64,000 nt of DNA from Candidatus Gastranaerophilales bacterium (GCA_017461425.1 JAFTXY010000011.1:124001-188000), one strand, 5' to 3'. Counted from the first letter of the stretch, positions 49,261 to 58,197 are shown. Program-made: numbers and translations. Notes: a model not told the origin generated them from the sequence alone.

Positions 49261-50073
49261 TCAACAATACTCTATATTTAATTCTTCGCATAATGAATTA
49301 AAATATTCTACAGATTCATATAAATCTTCTTTATCAAATATCTCAAAAGTAATTTGTGGATATAATTGCAATTCCTTTAGTGTTAAAAGAATTTCTTTAA
49401 TATCCATATCGCCTTTTAAAAGGCTAGAATGAGAATCTTCGTCTTTATAGTTGTTATGAAAATGCATATGTTTTAGCATAATTCCATATTCTTTTATCCA
49501 TAAAGAAGGTTTCATATCCGAATGCAAATTGCAATGTCCTATATCAATTGTTACGCCTAAATTTGGCGAATTAATTGCGCCAACAAGATTTCTTATAAAA
49601 TCAGGATTTGATTCATGGACATTTTCAATTGTTGCCATAATTCCAAGTTCTTCAAAATGTTTTATAAATTCATTGTAAAATTCAATATTTTTTAAAAAGA
49701 ACATTTCTTGATATTTTTTTTGTTTCAAAAGGTTGTTAAAACAAGTATGAAAAATAACAGTTGAAACATCAAAATATTCTGCCAATTCTAATGATTGGTA
49801 ATATCTTTTTTGGCTAATTCCTGATATAAGTGGGTCTTTCGCTGCAACATTCAGGTTTGAAAAAAATCCATGTAGGGTTATTTCATTATCAAAATCATTT
49901 AAAATAGCCTTATATTCTTGTTTATTTTTTTCAAAATTATCTTCAATTTCTGATAATTTTCCAAAGCGAGAGATTTCTAATCCGCAACCTAATTCAGAAG
50001 CGATATTTACTGCTTCTTTAAAATCATGATAAGATACGGTTGAAGATATAAATCTGTGTAATTTATTTTTCAT
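49261..50073 (-). CDS. TIM-barrel sugar-phosphate isomerase/epimerase-like protein
   Basis: This 270-residue protein has the AP-endonuclease 2/xylose isomerase-like TIM barrel. Metal-ligand positions typical of the fold are visible: ITLHGFFSNLN near residue 66, VIFHTCF near 106, ATIENVHESN near 146, VTIDIGHCNLHSD near 173, LKHMHFHNN near 199 and ITFEIFD near 250. Substrates in this group range from sugars to nucleic acids, so the reaction cannot be named. It lies upstream of the TSCPD gene on the same strand and the two are probably co-transcribed. Confidence 0.82.
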   Translation of the reverse strand: MKNKLHRFISSTVSYHDFKEAVNIASELGCGLEISRFGKLSEIEDNFEKNKQEYKAILNDFDNEITLHGFFSNLNVAAKDPLISGISQKRYYQSLELAEYFDVSTVIFHTCFNNLLKQKKYQEMFFLKNIEFYNEFIKHFEELGIMATIENVHESNPDFIRNLVGAINSPNLGVTIDIGHCNLHSDMKPSLWIKEYGIMLKHMHFHNNYKDEDSHSSLLKGDMDIKEILLTLKELQLYPQITFEIFDKEDLYESVEYFNSLCEELNIEYC

Positions 50074-50112
50074 ATACTATGATTATAGTTTAAAAATTGA
50101 AAAAACTAAAAT

Positions 50113-50313
50113 ATGTATATAGTTGAATTATTTTTAAAAATTAAAAAAGATTTTTTGGATGGCAAGTTTAAAAAACAGCAAAAAATTGTTGAAGAAATAG
50201 AAACTTGCGAACATCTTTTTGTTCCAATTGATTCAACAGGAAGAATTTTGGCTTGTTCAAAATGTGGCGAGATTTATAAATTAAAAAAAGGTGAAGTTAA
50301 TCCTTTTCAATAA
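50113..50313 (+). CDS. Small zinc-ribbon-like protein
   Basis: This 66-residue protein has a basic helical N-terminus (ELFLKIKKDFLDGKFKKQQK) and a C-terminal half with CEHLF and ACSKCGEIYKL. C-x2-H/F with C-x2-C would suit a single zinc site. It lacks other features. The start has no strong ribosome site. It is divergent from the TIM-barrel gene and ends one base before the converging TPR/NHL gene. I regard it as a real small gene because of the conserved-looking Cys pattern. Confidence 0.6.
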   Translation: MYIVELFLKIKKDFLDGKFKKQQKIVEEIETCEHLFVPIDSTGRILACSKCGEIYKLKKGEVNPFQ

Positions 50314-50314
50314 A

Positions 50315-51172
50315 TTATAAATCAAATTTTACAAGCTTGTTTGTGTTTTGCTCTGTTGCATATAGGCGATTGTGACCCGCATCATAAATTAGACAGTATG
50401 GTTTTTGAATTTCTGCAAAAACGCTACTGGAGCCTGTTGAAGATATTTTTATAATATTATTTGCGCTATAATTTGCGATATATAAATTATCATTTTTATC
50501 TATTGCAAGTCCGATAGGACCTTTTATCAAGCTTGATTCAGAATAAACCGTTTTTTGTCCATATATAGAAATTTTATAAACTTTATTTTCTGAAAAGCTT
50601 GCTACATAAATATTTCCTCTAATATCAACAGCTATGCCAGATGGCGCCTGTATTTCTTCTAGATTAATTGCTTTTGCTTTTCCTGTTAAATCTAAAATTG
50701 TTTTATTTTCTTTTAATTTTTCTTCTAAATTAAGCTCGTTTTGTCTTTTTTCAATTTTTGAAATTAACAATTTTGCTGATTCATATTGCGGAGCTTCTTC
50801 TTTTATTTTTTTTAATGTTTCATATGAGTTGGATAAAAATCCTTGTTTGTATTGGATTTTAGCGATATTATATAAAGCTTCTGAATCATTAGGTCTTAAT
50901 TTTGTAATTTTTTCTAATGATTTTAGGGCTTCTTCGTTTTTATTTACTGACATTAAAATTTGAGCTAAATTATAATGAGCTTCGTAAAAATCAGGATTTA
51001 ATTCTATCGCTTTTGAAAATAACTCGATTGATTTATCGACATCATCTTGTCTATATAAATCAATTGCTTCGTTATAAAAAATTGTCGCATCTTCTTTTGT
51101 ATCCGCAAAAGTTGGATTAAAAGCAGTTAAAGACATTAAAATAAATAGTGAAATAATAAGATTTTTTTTCAT
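50315..51172 (-). CDS. Exported TPR and NHL-like repeat protein
   Basis: This 285-residue protein has a signal peptide (residues 1-23, ending PTFA). Three TPR-like helix pairs follow (about 30-145; ELNPDFYEAHYNLAQILMSV is the clearest). From about 165 to 283 there are NHL/SMP-30-like propeller repeats: GIAVDIRGNIYVASFSENKV, GLAIDKNDNLYIANYSANNI and CLIYDAGHNRLYATEQNTNK. Only about three blades are visible, fewer than a full propeller. It probably acts as a periplasmic scaffold. It is divergent from tsaD. Confidence 0.75.
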   Translation of the reverse strand: MKKNLIISLFILMSLTAFNPTFADTKEDATIFYNEAIDLYRQDDVDKSIELFSKAIELNPDFYEAHYNLAQILMSVNKNEEALKSLEKITKLRPNDSEALYNIAKIQYKQGFLSNSYETLKKIKEEAPQYESAKLLISKIEKRQNELNLEEKLKENKTILDLTGKAKAINLEEIQAPSGIAVDIRGNIYVASFSENKVYKISIYGQKTVYSESSLIKGPIGLAIDKNDNLYIANYSANNIIKISSTGSSSVFAEIQKPYCLIYDAGHNRLYATEQNTNKLVKFDL

Positions 51173-51223
51173 GTTATCATTATAGCAAAACTTATTTAAA
51201 CTACAACAAAAAAGGAAAATAAA

Positions 51224-52198
51224 TTGATAATTTTAGGACTTGAATCAAGTTGCGATGAAACCGCTTGCGCCATTGTAAAGGATGGGCGTGAAGTATTGTG
51301 TAATGTGGTTTCAAGTCAAATAAAAATTCATGAAAAATTTGGTGGTGTAGTTCCTGAAGTTGCTGCAAGAGAACATTTAAATTCAATTAATATTGTTGTA
51401 AAAGAAGCATATGAAAAAGCAAATATTTCGCCTAATGAAATTGATGCTTTTTCTTCAACTGTTGGACCTGGATTAGTTGGATGTTTGTTGGTTGGTTTAA
51501 ATGCGGCAAAAACATTATCTCTTGTGTATGACAAACCTTATTTAGGAGCAAATCATCTAAATGCTCATGTTAGCGCAAATTTTATTAATTCTGATTTAAA
51601 ACCTCCTTTTATATGTCTTTTGGTTTCAGGCGGACATACACAAATAATTAGTGTTGAAGATTATGATAAACAAACAATTTTAGCGCAAACTATTGATGAT
51701 GCTGTTGGTGAAGTTTATGATAAAGTAGCAAGATTATGCTCAATTCCATATCCTGGTGGGATTTTATTGGATAAAATGGCACATGATGGCTCTAAGGATG
51801 CATTTAATTTTCCTCAAGCAAAAGTTAAAGAAGATGAATTTTCTTTTTCAGGTTTAAAAACAGCAGTTTTAAGAGAAGTTAAAAAATTTAAACCTGATGA
51901 ATTACCAAAAGCAGATATAGCTGCAAGTTTTCAATATTGTATAGCGGATACTTTAATTAAAAAAACAAAATATTTTGCGGATAAATTGGGTTATAAAACA
52001 ATTGTTTTAGCTGGCGGTGTTGCTGCAAATTCTGAATTAAGAAAAAGATTAAAAGAACTAGAAGAAAAAGGATATAAAACTCAAGCGCCAGAATTAAAAT
52101 ATTGCACAGATAATGCGGCAATGGTTGCTTCTTGTGCTTATTTTAATCCTATAAAGACTGATAATTCATTAATGCTTGAAGTCTTTTCAAGAGGCTAG
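51224..52198 (+). CDS. tsaD: tRNA N6-threonylcarbamoyladenosine synthase TsaD
   Basis: This 324-residue protein transfers threonylcarbamoyl to A37 of tRNAs reading ANN codons. Motifs are ILGLESSCDETACAIV at the N-terminus, metal ligands in NHLNAHVSANF near residue 110, LLVSGGHTQI near 132, and GGVAANSELRKRL near 263. The C-terminal CTDNAAMVASCAY carries the last metal Asp. The start is TTG with AAGGA 7 bases upstream. TsaB and TsaE are not in the window. Confidence 0.96.
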   Translation: MIILGLESSCDETACAIVKDGREVLCNVVSSQIKIHEKFGGVVPEVAAREHLNSINIVVKEAYEKANISPNEIDAFSSTVGPGLVGCLLVGLNAAKTLSLVYDKPYLGANHLNAHVSANFINSDLKPPFICLLVSGGHTQIISVEDYDKQTILAQTIDDAVGEVYDKVARLCSIPYPGGILLDKMAHDGSKDAFNFPQAKVKEDEFSFSGLKTAVLREVKKFKPDELPKADIAASFQYCIADTLIKKTKYFADKLGYKTIVLAGGVAANSELRKRLKELEEKGYKTQAPELKYCTDNAAMVASCAYFNPIKTDNSLMLEVFSRG

Positions 52199-52330
52199 TT
52201 TTAAAAGGTTTTAGTACAAAAATTATATGAATTTTTCTTAACACTACCTTATTTTATTTATTCTATTGTATAATTTAGCTATGATAAGCTATCGGCTTAG
52301 TGTATAAAATTTTAGACGTGGAGAAACAAA

Positions 52331-52969
52331 TTGTTTGATTTTAATTGTGATGTAGCTCAAAGTTACGGTGTTTATAAAAATGAGTCTGAGTTAGAAATGG
52401 CTAAATATGCCAGCTCTATTAATATTTCGGCAGGTTTTCATTCAGGAGACCCTGCTAATATAAGAAAAGCATTTTTATTTGCAAAAGATAACAATGTGGC
52501 ATTAGGTGCGCACATTGGATATCCTGATATTCAAGGATTTGGCAAAAGAAAAATGGATTTAGATGATGCTGAATTAGAAGCAATTGTTATATATCAAGTT
52601 GGTGCAATAGTTGCTTATGCAAAAACTTTTGATTTGGAAATTGAACATGTAAGATGCCATGGGGCGCTAAAAGATTTGGTTAACGAATCAGAAGAGAAAG
52701 CAAAAGTTGTTGCAAATGCTATTAAAAAAGTTAGTCCTTGGTTAAATTTAATCGTTCAAAACCCGACAACAAAAGACATTGTTCAAAAAGAGGGTTTAAA
52801 ATCAGCTTATGAAGTTGAATTTACTTCAAATAGTTCAATAAGAGAAATTAGAGAGTTGGAAACTAAGCCTGATACTCTTCATTTTAAGTCATTAGAAGAT
52901 ATCAAAAGAGCTTATGATGTTATAAAACCTTCTCCAATTAATTACAACAGAGTTCAAAATCAAATTTAA
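52331..52969 (+). CDS. pxpA: 5-oxoprolinase subunit A-like (PxpA/LamB/YcsF), shortened
   Basis: This 212-residue protein belongs to the LamB/YcsF family. PxpA with PxpB and PxpC hydrolyses 5-oxoproline with ATP. Visible motifs are FDFNCDVAQSYGVY, INISAGFHSGDPANIRKA, ALGAHIGYPDIQGFGKR and VRCHGALKDLV. Usual members have about 245-255 residues; here the C-terminal portion is short and divergent (EFTSNSSIREIRELETKPDT). No pxpB or pxpC is adjacent. It starts with TTG behind GGAG at 7 bases. A role other than oxoprolinase is possible. It precedes yvcK by 11 bases. Confidence 0.78.
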   Translation: MFDFNCDVAQSYGVYKNESELEMAKYASSINISAGFHSGDPANIRKAFLFAKDNNVALGAHIGYPDIQGFGKRKMDLDDAELEAIVIYQVGAIVAYAKTFDLEIEHVRCHGALKDLVNESEEKAKVVANAIKKVSPWLNLIVQNPTTKDIVQKEGLKSAYEVEFTSNSSIREIRELETKPDTLHFKSLEDIKRAYDVIKPSPINYNRVQNQI

Positions 52970-52980
52970 AAGGCGAAATA

Positions 52981-54318
52981 ATGAAAATATTTGATAAAAG
53001 AGTAAGAATGCCAAAAAATGCAATATGGCTAGTGCCTGGTTTAAGGGTTAAACGTTGGTTTGCGCTTAGCGTTATGGGATCAGTATTAGCAGCAATTGGT
53101 GCAACGTTTATATTTAAATTAGAACCACTATATTATATTGTTAAAACTGCAAAAGAATTATTCCATGTGGTTCCGCCAGAGCCAGTTGGTGCCGTATTTA
53201 TTGCAATTGGCGCTGTTATGTTTATTTTGGCATGGAAAAAAACAAATTTTTCTATGATTGAATCAGATAATATTGATGAAACCAGAAAAAGACAGTCAAT
53301 GGGCGAAGTTTTATATAGAAAAATGAAACTAAACCATGGTCCTAAAATTGTTGCAATAGGCGGCGGAACAGGTTTGTCAATGTTGTTGCGTGGCATTAAA
53401 AGATTTACAAATAATATTACTGCAATTGTTACTGTTGGAGATGATGGCGGTTCATCAGGCAGATTAAGAGAGCAAATGGGAGTTTTGCCTCCTGGTGATA
53501 TTAGAAACTGTATCGCAGCTTTAGCTGATGATGATAATAAAGTTACAAAATTATTCCAATATCGTTTTAAAACAGGCGAAGGCTTAGAGGGACATAGTTT
53601 TGGTAATTTATTTATTACTGCAATGACTGCTATTTGCGGTGATATGGTTAGTGCTATTAAAGAATCTTCAAAAGTTCTTTTAATTAGAGGAAGAGTTTTG
53701 CCTGCAACATGTGATGATATGAAGTTGTATGCGAAAATGGAAGATGATTCAATTGTGAAAGGTGAAAGCAATATTCCAGAAGCTGGCAAAAGAATAATGC
53801 AATTATGTTGTGAACCTGAAAATTGTCGTCCTACCCCAGATGTTATTGAAGCTATTCGTGATGCAGATTTAATCATTATGGGTCCTGGAAGTTTATATAC
53901 ATCAATAATTTCAAACTTTTTGGTAAAAGATATTACTCGTGCGGTTTGGGCTTCAAAAGCTAAAAAAATGTATGTATGCAATGCGATGACTCAACCCGGC
54001 GAAACAGACAATTATTCTGTTTCAGATCATGTTAAAACAATTTTTGATCATGTAAGAATAGAAGATGTAGATGATTCTAAAAAGAATTTCTTTGATGCGG
54101 TTTTAGTTAATAATTTTATGCCAAGAAATCTTGCAGAAAAATATGAACAAGCTGGTTCTTTACCTGTTGAGATTGATATAACTGAATTAAGAAGATTAGG
54201 AATAGAAGTTGTAGAAAGAAATTTATTAGAGGATAATAAACAAGGACTTGTTAGACACAGTTGTTCAAAAGTTGCAAAATCAATATATCATTGGTATAAA
54301 AGAAAAATTAAGAGATAG
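52981..54318 (+). CDS. yvcK: YvcK/CofD-type UDP-GlcNAc-binding factor with membrane N-terminus
   Basis: This 445-residue protein has two membrane helices near residues 23-45 and 65-82, followed by the YvcK domain from about 118. KIVAIGGGTGLSMLLRGIKR, TVGDDGGSSGRLREQMG and LPPGDIRNCIAALAD are signatures. VLVNNFMPRN- and SLYTSIISNFLV-type segments follow. YvcK is needed for growth on gluconeogenic carbon in Bacillus and binds UDP-GlcNAc; cyanobacteria and others have the membrane-anchored form. GGCG is a weak ribosome site. It follows the PxpA-like gene by 11 bases. Confidence 0.9.
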   Translation: MKIFDKRVRMPKNAIWLVPGLRVKRWFALSVMGSVLAAIGATFIFKLEPLYYIVKTAKELFHVVPPEPVGAVFIAIGAVMFILAWKKTNFSMIESDNIDETRKRQSMGEVLYRKMKLNHGPKIVAIGGGTGLSMLLRGIKRFTNNITAIVTVGDDGGSSGRLREQMGVLPPGDIRNCIAALADDDNKVTKLFQYRFKTGEGLEGHSFGNLFITAMTAICGDMVSAIKESSKVLLIRGRVLPATCDDMKLYAKMEDDSIVKGESNIPEAGKRIMQLCCEPENCRPTPDVIEAIRDADLIIMGPGSLYTSIISNFLVKDITRAVWASKAKKMYVCNAMTQPGETDNYSVSDHVKTIFDHVRIEDVDDSKKNFFDAVLVNNFMPRNLAEKYEQAGSLPVEIDITELRRLGIEVVERNLLEDNKQGLVRHSCSKVAKSIYHWYKRKIKR

Positions 54319-54339
54319 AAAAAATAGTATTACGGACAG

Positions 54340-55176
54340 ATGAGAAAAAGTATTCAAAAAATTCAAAATTTCAAAAAAGAAGGTAAGAAAATAACAGTTC
54401 TTACCGCTTACGATTTTTCAACCGCTAAATATATAGATCAAGCCGGTGTGGATATTATTCTCGTTGGTGATTCTTTGGCGCAAGTTGCCTTAGGATATGA
54501 AAACACAACAGATATTGGAATGGATGAAATGCTTGTATTTACAAGAGCCGTTTCACGTGGTGTTGAAAATGCGATGGTGGTTGCTGATATGCCATTTATG
54601 AGTTTTCAAATTGATAAAGTTGATACCATGAAAAATGCTTGTGAACTTATAAAGGCTGGCGCAAATGCTGTCAAAATGGAGGGAAGCTCTGATTTTGTTA
54701 TAGATAATATTAAACATCTTGTGCAAAATGGAGTTCCTGTTATGGGACATTTAGGTTTTACTCCAATGAGCATTAATACAATTGGCGGTCATAAAGTTCA
54801 AGGTAAAGATGCAGATAGAACAATTGACATCTTAAAAGATGCTCTAAGATTACAAAATGCTGGATGCTTTGCTGTGGTTTTAGAAATGCTTCCTTTGCAA
54901 TCTAGTCAATTTATTTCTCAAAGACTTAGAATTCCAACAATAGGTATTGGTGGTGGAAAATTCTGCGACGGACAGGTTTTAGTTTCTGATGATTTATTAG
55001 GAAAATATGATAGATTTAAACCAAAATTTGCACGTCAATATTCAAGCTTAAAAGACATCATATTTAATGTTGCAAAAGCATTTTGCTCCGATGTTGAATC
55101 AGGAGTGTTCCCTAGTGTAAAAGAATCTTTTACATTGGATGTTGAGGAGATAGAAAAACTTGAAAATTATAGATAA
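54340..55176 (+). CDS. panB: Ketopantoate hydroxymethyltransferase
   Basis: This 278-residue enzyme makes ketopantoate from 2-oxoisovalerate and methylene-THF for pantothenate and CoA. Motifs are VLTAYDFSTAKYIDQAGVDI, LVGDSLAQVALGYENT (metal Asp), VMGHLGFTPMS and LEMLPLQSSQFISQRL. Length is normal (about 265-275). GGAC precedes the ATG. It overlaps panC by 17 bases, giving tight coupling. Confidence 0.97.
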   Translation: MRKSIQKIQNFKKEGKKITVLTAYDFSTAKYIDQAGVDIILVGDSLAQVALGYENTTDIGMDEMLVFTRAVSRGVENAMVVADMPFMSFQIDKVDTMKNACELIKAGANAVKMEGSSDFVIDNIKHLVQNGVPVMGHLGFTPMSINTIGGHKVQGKDADRTIDILKDALRLQNAGCFAVVLEMLPLQSSQFISQRLRIPTIGIGGGKFCDGQVLVSDDLLGKYDRFKPKFARQYSSLKDIIFNVAKAFCSDVESGVFPSVKESFTLDVEEIEKLENYR

Positions 55177-56008
55177 TATTAAAGAATTGAAAGAAAATAT
55201 AAAAAGTTTAAATGGTTCAATCGGTCTTGTTCCAACTATGGGAGCTTTGCATGATGGGCATAAATCTTTAATTGATAAAGCAGTAAAAGAAAATGATAAT
55301 GTCATAGTTTCGATCTTTGTTAATCCTATACAATTTTGTGCAGGTGAAGATTTAGATAAATATCCTCGTCAATTGCAATTAGATGCAAAATTATGCGAAG
55401 AAGCGGGTGTCAAAATAATTTTTGCCCCAAAAGTTAATGAAATGTATGATGATGATAAAAATAATTTAACTTTAATTTGTCCATCTTATTCTGTTGTGGA
55501 TAAATTATGTGGAAAATCTCGTCCAGGGCATTTTGATGGGGTTTGCAGTGTTGTTGCTAAATTATTTAATCTAACCAAGGCACATAAAGCATATTTTGGA
55601 CAAAAAGACGCACAGCAATTGTTTATAATACAAAAAATGGTCCGTGATTTAAATTTTGATATTGAAATAATTCCTTGCCCAATAGTTAGAGAAAAAGACA
55701 ATCTAGCAATGTCTAGCAGAAATAAATATCTAACCCAAAAAGATAGATTGGATGCTTTAAATATTTCAAAAGCATTGTTTGAAGCAAAAAAATTGGCTCA
55801 AACTAATACTGCTACAAAACGTGCTATAATTGATAACTCTTTATCTTTGATGAAAGATTTAAATGTTGAATATATAGAATTTGTTGATAAAAATACATTT
55901 ATGGAACAAGATGAGATAGATAAAAATACACTTGTATTAATTGCAGCAAGAACAAAAGAAACAAATACAAGATTAATCGATAACATTTTATTATGGGAAT
56001 TAGTATAA
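55160..56008 (+). CDS. panC: Pantoate-beta-alanine ligase
   Basis: This 282-residue ATP-dependent ligase joins pantoate and beta-alanine. Motifs are LVPTMGALHDGHKSLIDKA near residue 23, SIFVNPIQFCAGEDLDKYPR near 51, GKSRPGHFDGVCSVVAKLF near 117, FGQKDAQQLFIIQKMVRDL near 150 and LAMSSRNKYL near 187. Length is normal. It overlaps panB and the following membrane-protein gene by 16-17 bases. PanD, which makes beta-alanine, is not visible. Confidence 0.97.
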   Translation: MKIIDNIKELKENIKSLNGSIGLVPTMGALHDGHKSLIDKAVKENDNVIVSIFVNPIQFCAGEDLDKYPRQLQLDAKLCEEAGVKIIFAPKVNEMYDDDKNNLTLICPSYSVVDKLCGKSRPGHFDGVCSVVAKLFNLTKAHKAYFGQKDAQQLFIIQKMVRDLNFDIEIIPCPIVREKDNLAMSSRNKYLTQKDRLDALNISKALFEAKKLAQTNTATKRAIIDNSLSLMKDLNVEYIEFVDKNTFMEQDEIDKNTLVLIAARTKETNTRLIDNILLWELV

Positions 56009-56907
56009 AAAAATTTTTATTATTAACTAGAGGTATAAAATTAATTACACCTTTTTTGTCGTTTGCATATTTTGCAACTTGGTGTTTGAGATTTTTTGAT
56101 AAAGATTTTTATAAGATTTTTGATTCTTATCTTGGAGCTTTTCCAAATTTGCTTGATAAAATTTTTCTTATTGAATCAGATATAAAAGGAATAGAAGTTA
56201 CAATGGGCTATGTATTAGCTGCTGGAATTGTTGTGACTATTGCTTTGTTGTCTTTTAAATTGGAAAATAAATTAGAAAAATTAGCAAAATTAGAAGAAGA
56301 TGACGAATTAAGAAGAAGATTTGAAGCTCAAAGGGCTCTTCAAAAAGAAAAGGAACAGCAAAAAGAACGTGTAGACCTTGATAAAATGGAGATGTACTTT
56401 GGTTTATTTGAAATTAAATTAACATATTATGATGAATTATATAAAAATAAAAACGATTTAGTAGAATTAAAAAAAGAGTATGCGAAATTATTAGAATCAA
56501 AAATAAAAGAAAAATATCAGGATATTGAAATTGATTCCACTGATGGAATATTCTTCAGTTATTGCGATTTTTCAAAATTTCATACAATTGTTAAAGATTT
56601 TGTGCGCTTATATAATGTTTTGGCAGAAATAAATAAACAAAAATGTATACAAACAGATTTGTTATTTTCTTTTTGGGCAGATAAAAAACAAGCAAATCAT
56701 AAAGGGATTAGGAAGATTTTAGATAAAATAAATGGGCTTGGATATTTTAACAAAGTTATTTTATCTGGTGGAGTTTATTTTAGATACCAAAAAGAAAAAG
56801 AAAAACATTTTGATTTTGTTTCATTGGGTGTTTCTAAATTGTTTAATGCATTGGATGATGATGAAGATATTGATGTAAATTTAATATGCATCCGAAATAT
56901 GAAATAA
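55993..56907 (+). CDS. Membrane-anchored protein, unknown (possible cyclase-like fold)
   Basis: This 304-residue protein has two membrane helices (about residues 15-35 and 68-88), then a charged coiled coil (about 90-130: LENKLEKLAKLEEDDELRRR), then a cytoplasmic domain of about 170 residues. That domain reads DGIFFSYCDFSKFHTIVKDF and later LFSFWADKKQANHKGIRKIL and VILSGGVYFRYQ, whose order faintly recalls class III nucleotide cyclases, but metal-binding aspartates are not evident. I give no family. It overlaps panC by 16 bases, so it is transcribed with the pan genes. Confidence 0.62.
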   Translation: MGISIKKFLLLTRGIKLITPFLSFAYFATWCLRFFDKDFYKIFDSYLGAFPNLLDKIFLIESDIKGIEVTMGYVLAAGIVVTIALLSFKLENKLEKLAKLEEDDELRRRFEAQRALQKEKEQQKERVDLDKMEMYFGLFEIKLTYYDELYKNKNDLVELKKEYAKLLESKIKEKYQDIEIDSTDGIFFSYCDFSKFHTIVKDFVRLYNVLAEINKQKCIQTDLLFSFWADKKQANHKGIRKILDKINGLGYFNKVILSGGVYFRYQKEKEKHFDFVSLGVSKLFNALDDDEDIDVNLICIRNMK

Positions 56908-56933
56908 ATCTAATATAAATGTATGAGTTTAAA

Positions 56934-56961
56934 TTGAATAACCAAATAGATTTTGTATAAT
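56934..56961 (+). promoter_or_regulatory. Promoter of the pseudopilin genes
   Basis: TTGAAT (56934-56939), a 16-base spacer and TATAAT (56956-56961). The GTG start is only 6 bases further on, which suggests a leaderless message. Confidence 0.65.
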
Positions 56962-56967
56962 ATAGTT

Positions 56968-57603
56968 GTGAAAAAGTGTATTAAAAAATTAATAGGTTTT
57001 ACAATAGCCGAAGCAATGGTCGTTATGGTTATAATTGGCATAATTGCTGCTATGTGTGTGCCAGGCATATTTGTGAATAATAAGCAAAATGAAAGAGTAA
57101 CTATGGGTAAAAAAATAGTTACTTATTTGGATGACGCCGCATTGAATATTATTATAAATAATGCCGTTTTGGATGATTTTACAAGATTAAAAGATAAAGA
57201 GGGCTATTTTTCTGTAGAAGATAAGGATATTGCTCCAAGATTTTCAAGATTGATAAGAGAATATATGCTCGAAGTTAATCTTGCAATGGATTTATCTAGA
57301 GAGTATTTCAGTAATGAAATTTTGGATTATGATAAAACATCAACAGGTGAAAAATTAAAAGATGCATATTCTGGTTTCTTTTATGCAAATGATGGAGTAA
57401 TAATTGGATTTAGATTTTATGAAAGTTGTTCTGCAACAGAAAAAAATGCCAATCCTCCAGAATTTGAAGGAAGATATGAGGTTCAAAACGCTTGTGGTTC
57501 AGCATTTTTTGATGTAAATGCATATCAAAGACCAAATAAACTAGGTTCAGACCAATTTATTATTCCAATTTATAAAAGAGGATTTAAATATGATAATGAA
57601 TAA
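56968..57603 (+). CDS. Type IV pilin-like protein 1 (prepilin-type N-terminus)
   Basis: This protein of about 211 residues starts with a short basic leader, then the prepilin motif IGFTIAEAMVVMVIIGIIAA with Gly before Phe and Glu at +5, so PilD-type cleavage and methylation are expected. The mature part is a soluble domain of about 170 residues. It ends with CGSAFFDVNAYQRPNKLGSD and QFIIPIYKRG, an ending shared with the next two genes. I place the start at a GTG at 56968. The open frame begins with a TTG at 56953, but that overlaps the -10 box. It could be a pseudopilin of a type II secretion or competence-like system. Confidence 0.78.
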   Translation: MKKCIKKLIGFTIAEAMVVMVIIGIIAAMCVPGIFVNNKQNERVTMGKKIVTYLDDAALNIIINNAVLDDFTRLKDKEGYFSVEDKDIAPRFSRLIREYMLEVNLAMDLSREYFSNEILDYDKTSTGEKLKDAYSGFFYANDGVIIGFRFYESCSATEKNANPPEFEGRYEVQNACGSAFFDVNAYQRPNKLGSDQFIIPIYKRGFKYDNE

Positions 57604-57613
57604 AGGAGTTAAG

Positions 57614-58183
57614 ATGAGATTAACTAAAGCTTTTACTATGGCAGAAGCCATTTTGGTAATGACCATTTTAGGTATCATTGCAACAATTATGATTACAAAC
57701 TTAAAACCTTCTGAATTTAGAGATAAAGGTTTGCAAGTTTTAGCAAAGAAAATATTGATGCAAATTGATACTGCAACTCAACAAATTATGGTAAATAATA
57801 CTCAAAATGGTAAATTAACTACTGTTTATGCGCCAGGAACAACAACACAAGCTGCATTTGTATCTACTTCTGATACAGATTTACTAACTTTGTATAAAAA
57901 ATATTTAGTAACAACAAGAAAAGAGTGCAGCACGGATGCTAATTGCACTTGCAATGGCAAAGGAACTAAAGTTAAAGTTCATTTAAAAGACGGTGGATGT
58001 ATGGTTATTAATACTGGAACCTCTTCTACAAGTACAATATTCCCTGGTGAATCTACAGCAGTTTCAAAAGCGGGTTCACAAGGAACAATATTTATCGATG
58101 TAAACAGTACCGAAGAACCAAATGTTCTTGGTAAAGATCAATTTATTGTTCCATTAAATGAGGATGGAATATTTTACGACTAA
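57614..58183 (+). CDS. Type IV pilin-like protein 2
   Basis: This protein of about 189 residues has leader MRLTKA and motif FTMAEAILVMTILGIIATIM. Position -1 is Ala in place of the usual Gly. The mature domain has four cysteines (CSTDANCTCNGKG and GGCMVI). The ending IDVNSTEEPNVLGKDQFIVP is like its neighbours. The frame begins at 57590, but AAAGGAG lies 5 bases before the ATG at 57614, so I chose that start. It lies 10 bases after the first pilin gene. Confidence 0.8.
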   Translation: MRLTKAFTMAEAILVMTILGIIATIMITNLKPSEFRDKGLQVLAKKILMQIDTATQQIMVNNTQNGKLTTVYAPGTTTQAAFVSTSDTDLLTLYKKYLVTTRKECSTDANCTCNGKGTKVKVHLKDGGCMVINTGTSSTSTIFPGESTAVSKAGSQGTIFIDVNSTEEPNVLGKDQFIVPLNEDGIFYD

Positions 58184-58197
58184 TTAAGGAAATTAAG

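Noticed and set aside
52285-52325. Minus-strand TAAAATTT...GCCGATAG resembling a sigma-28 promoter
   Set aside because: The spacing is one base short and it points into the 3' end of tsaD, with no minus-strand gene to drive. It also overlaps a GATAAGCTATC palindrome, so chance is likelier.
53133-53981. Long minus-strand open frame of 282 codons
   Set aside because: It is antisense to yvcK, whose motifs are unmistakable. The antisense protein has no plausible composition.
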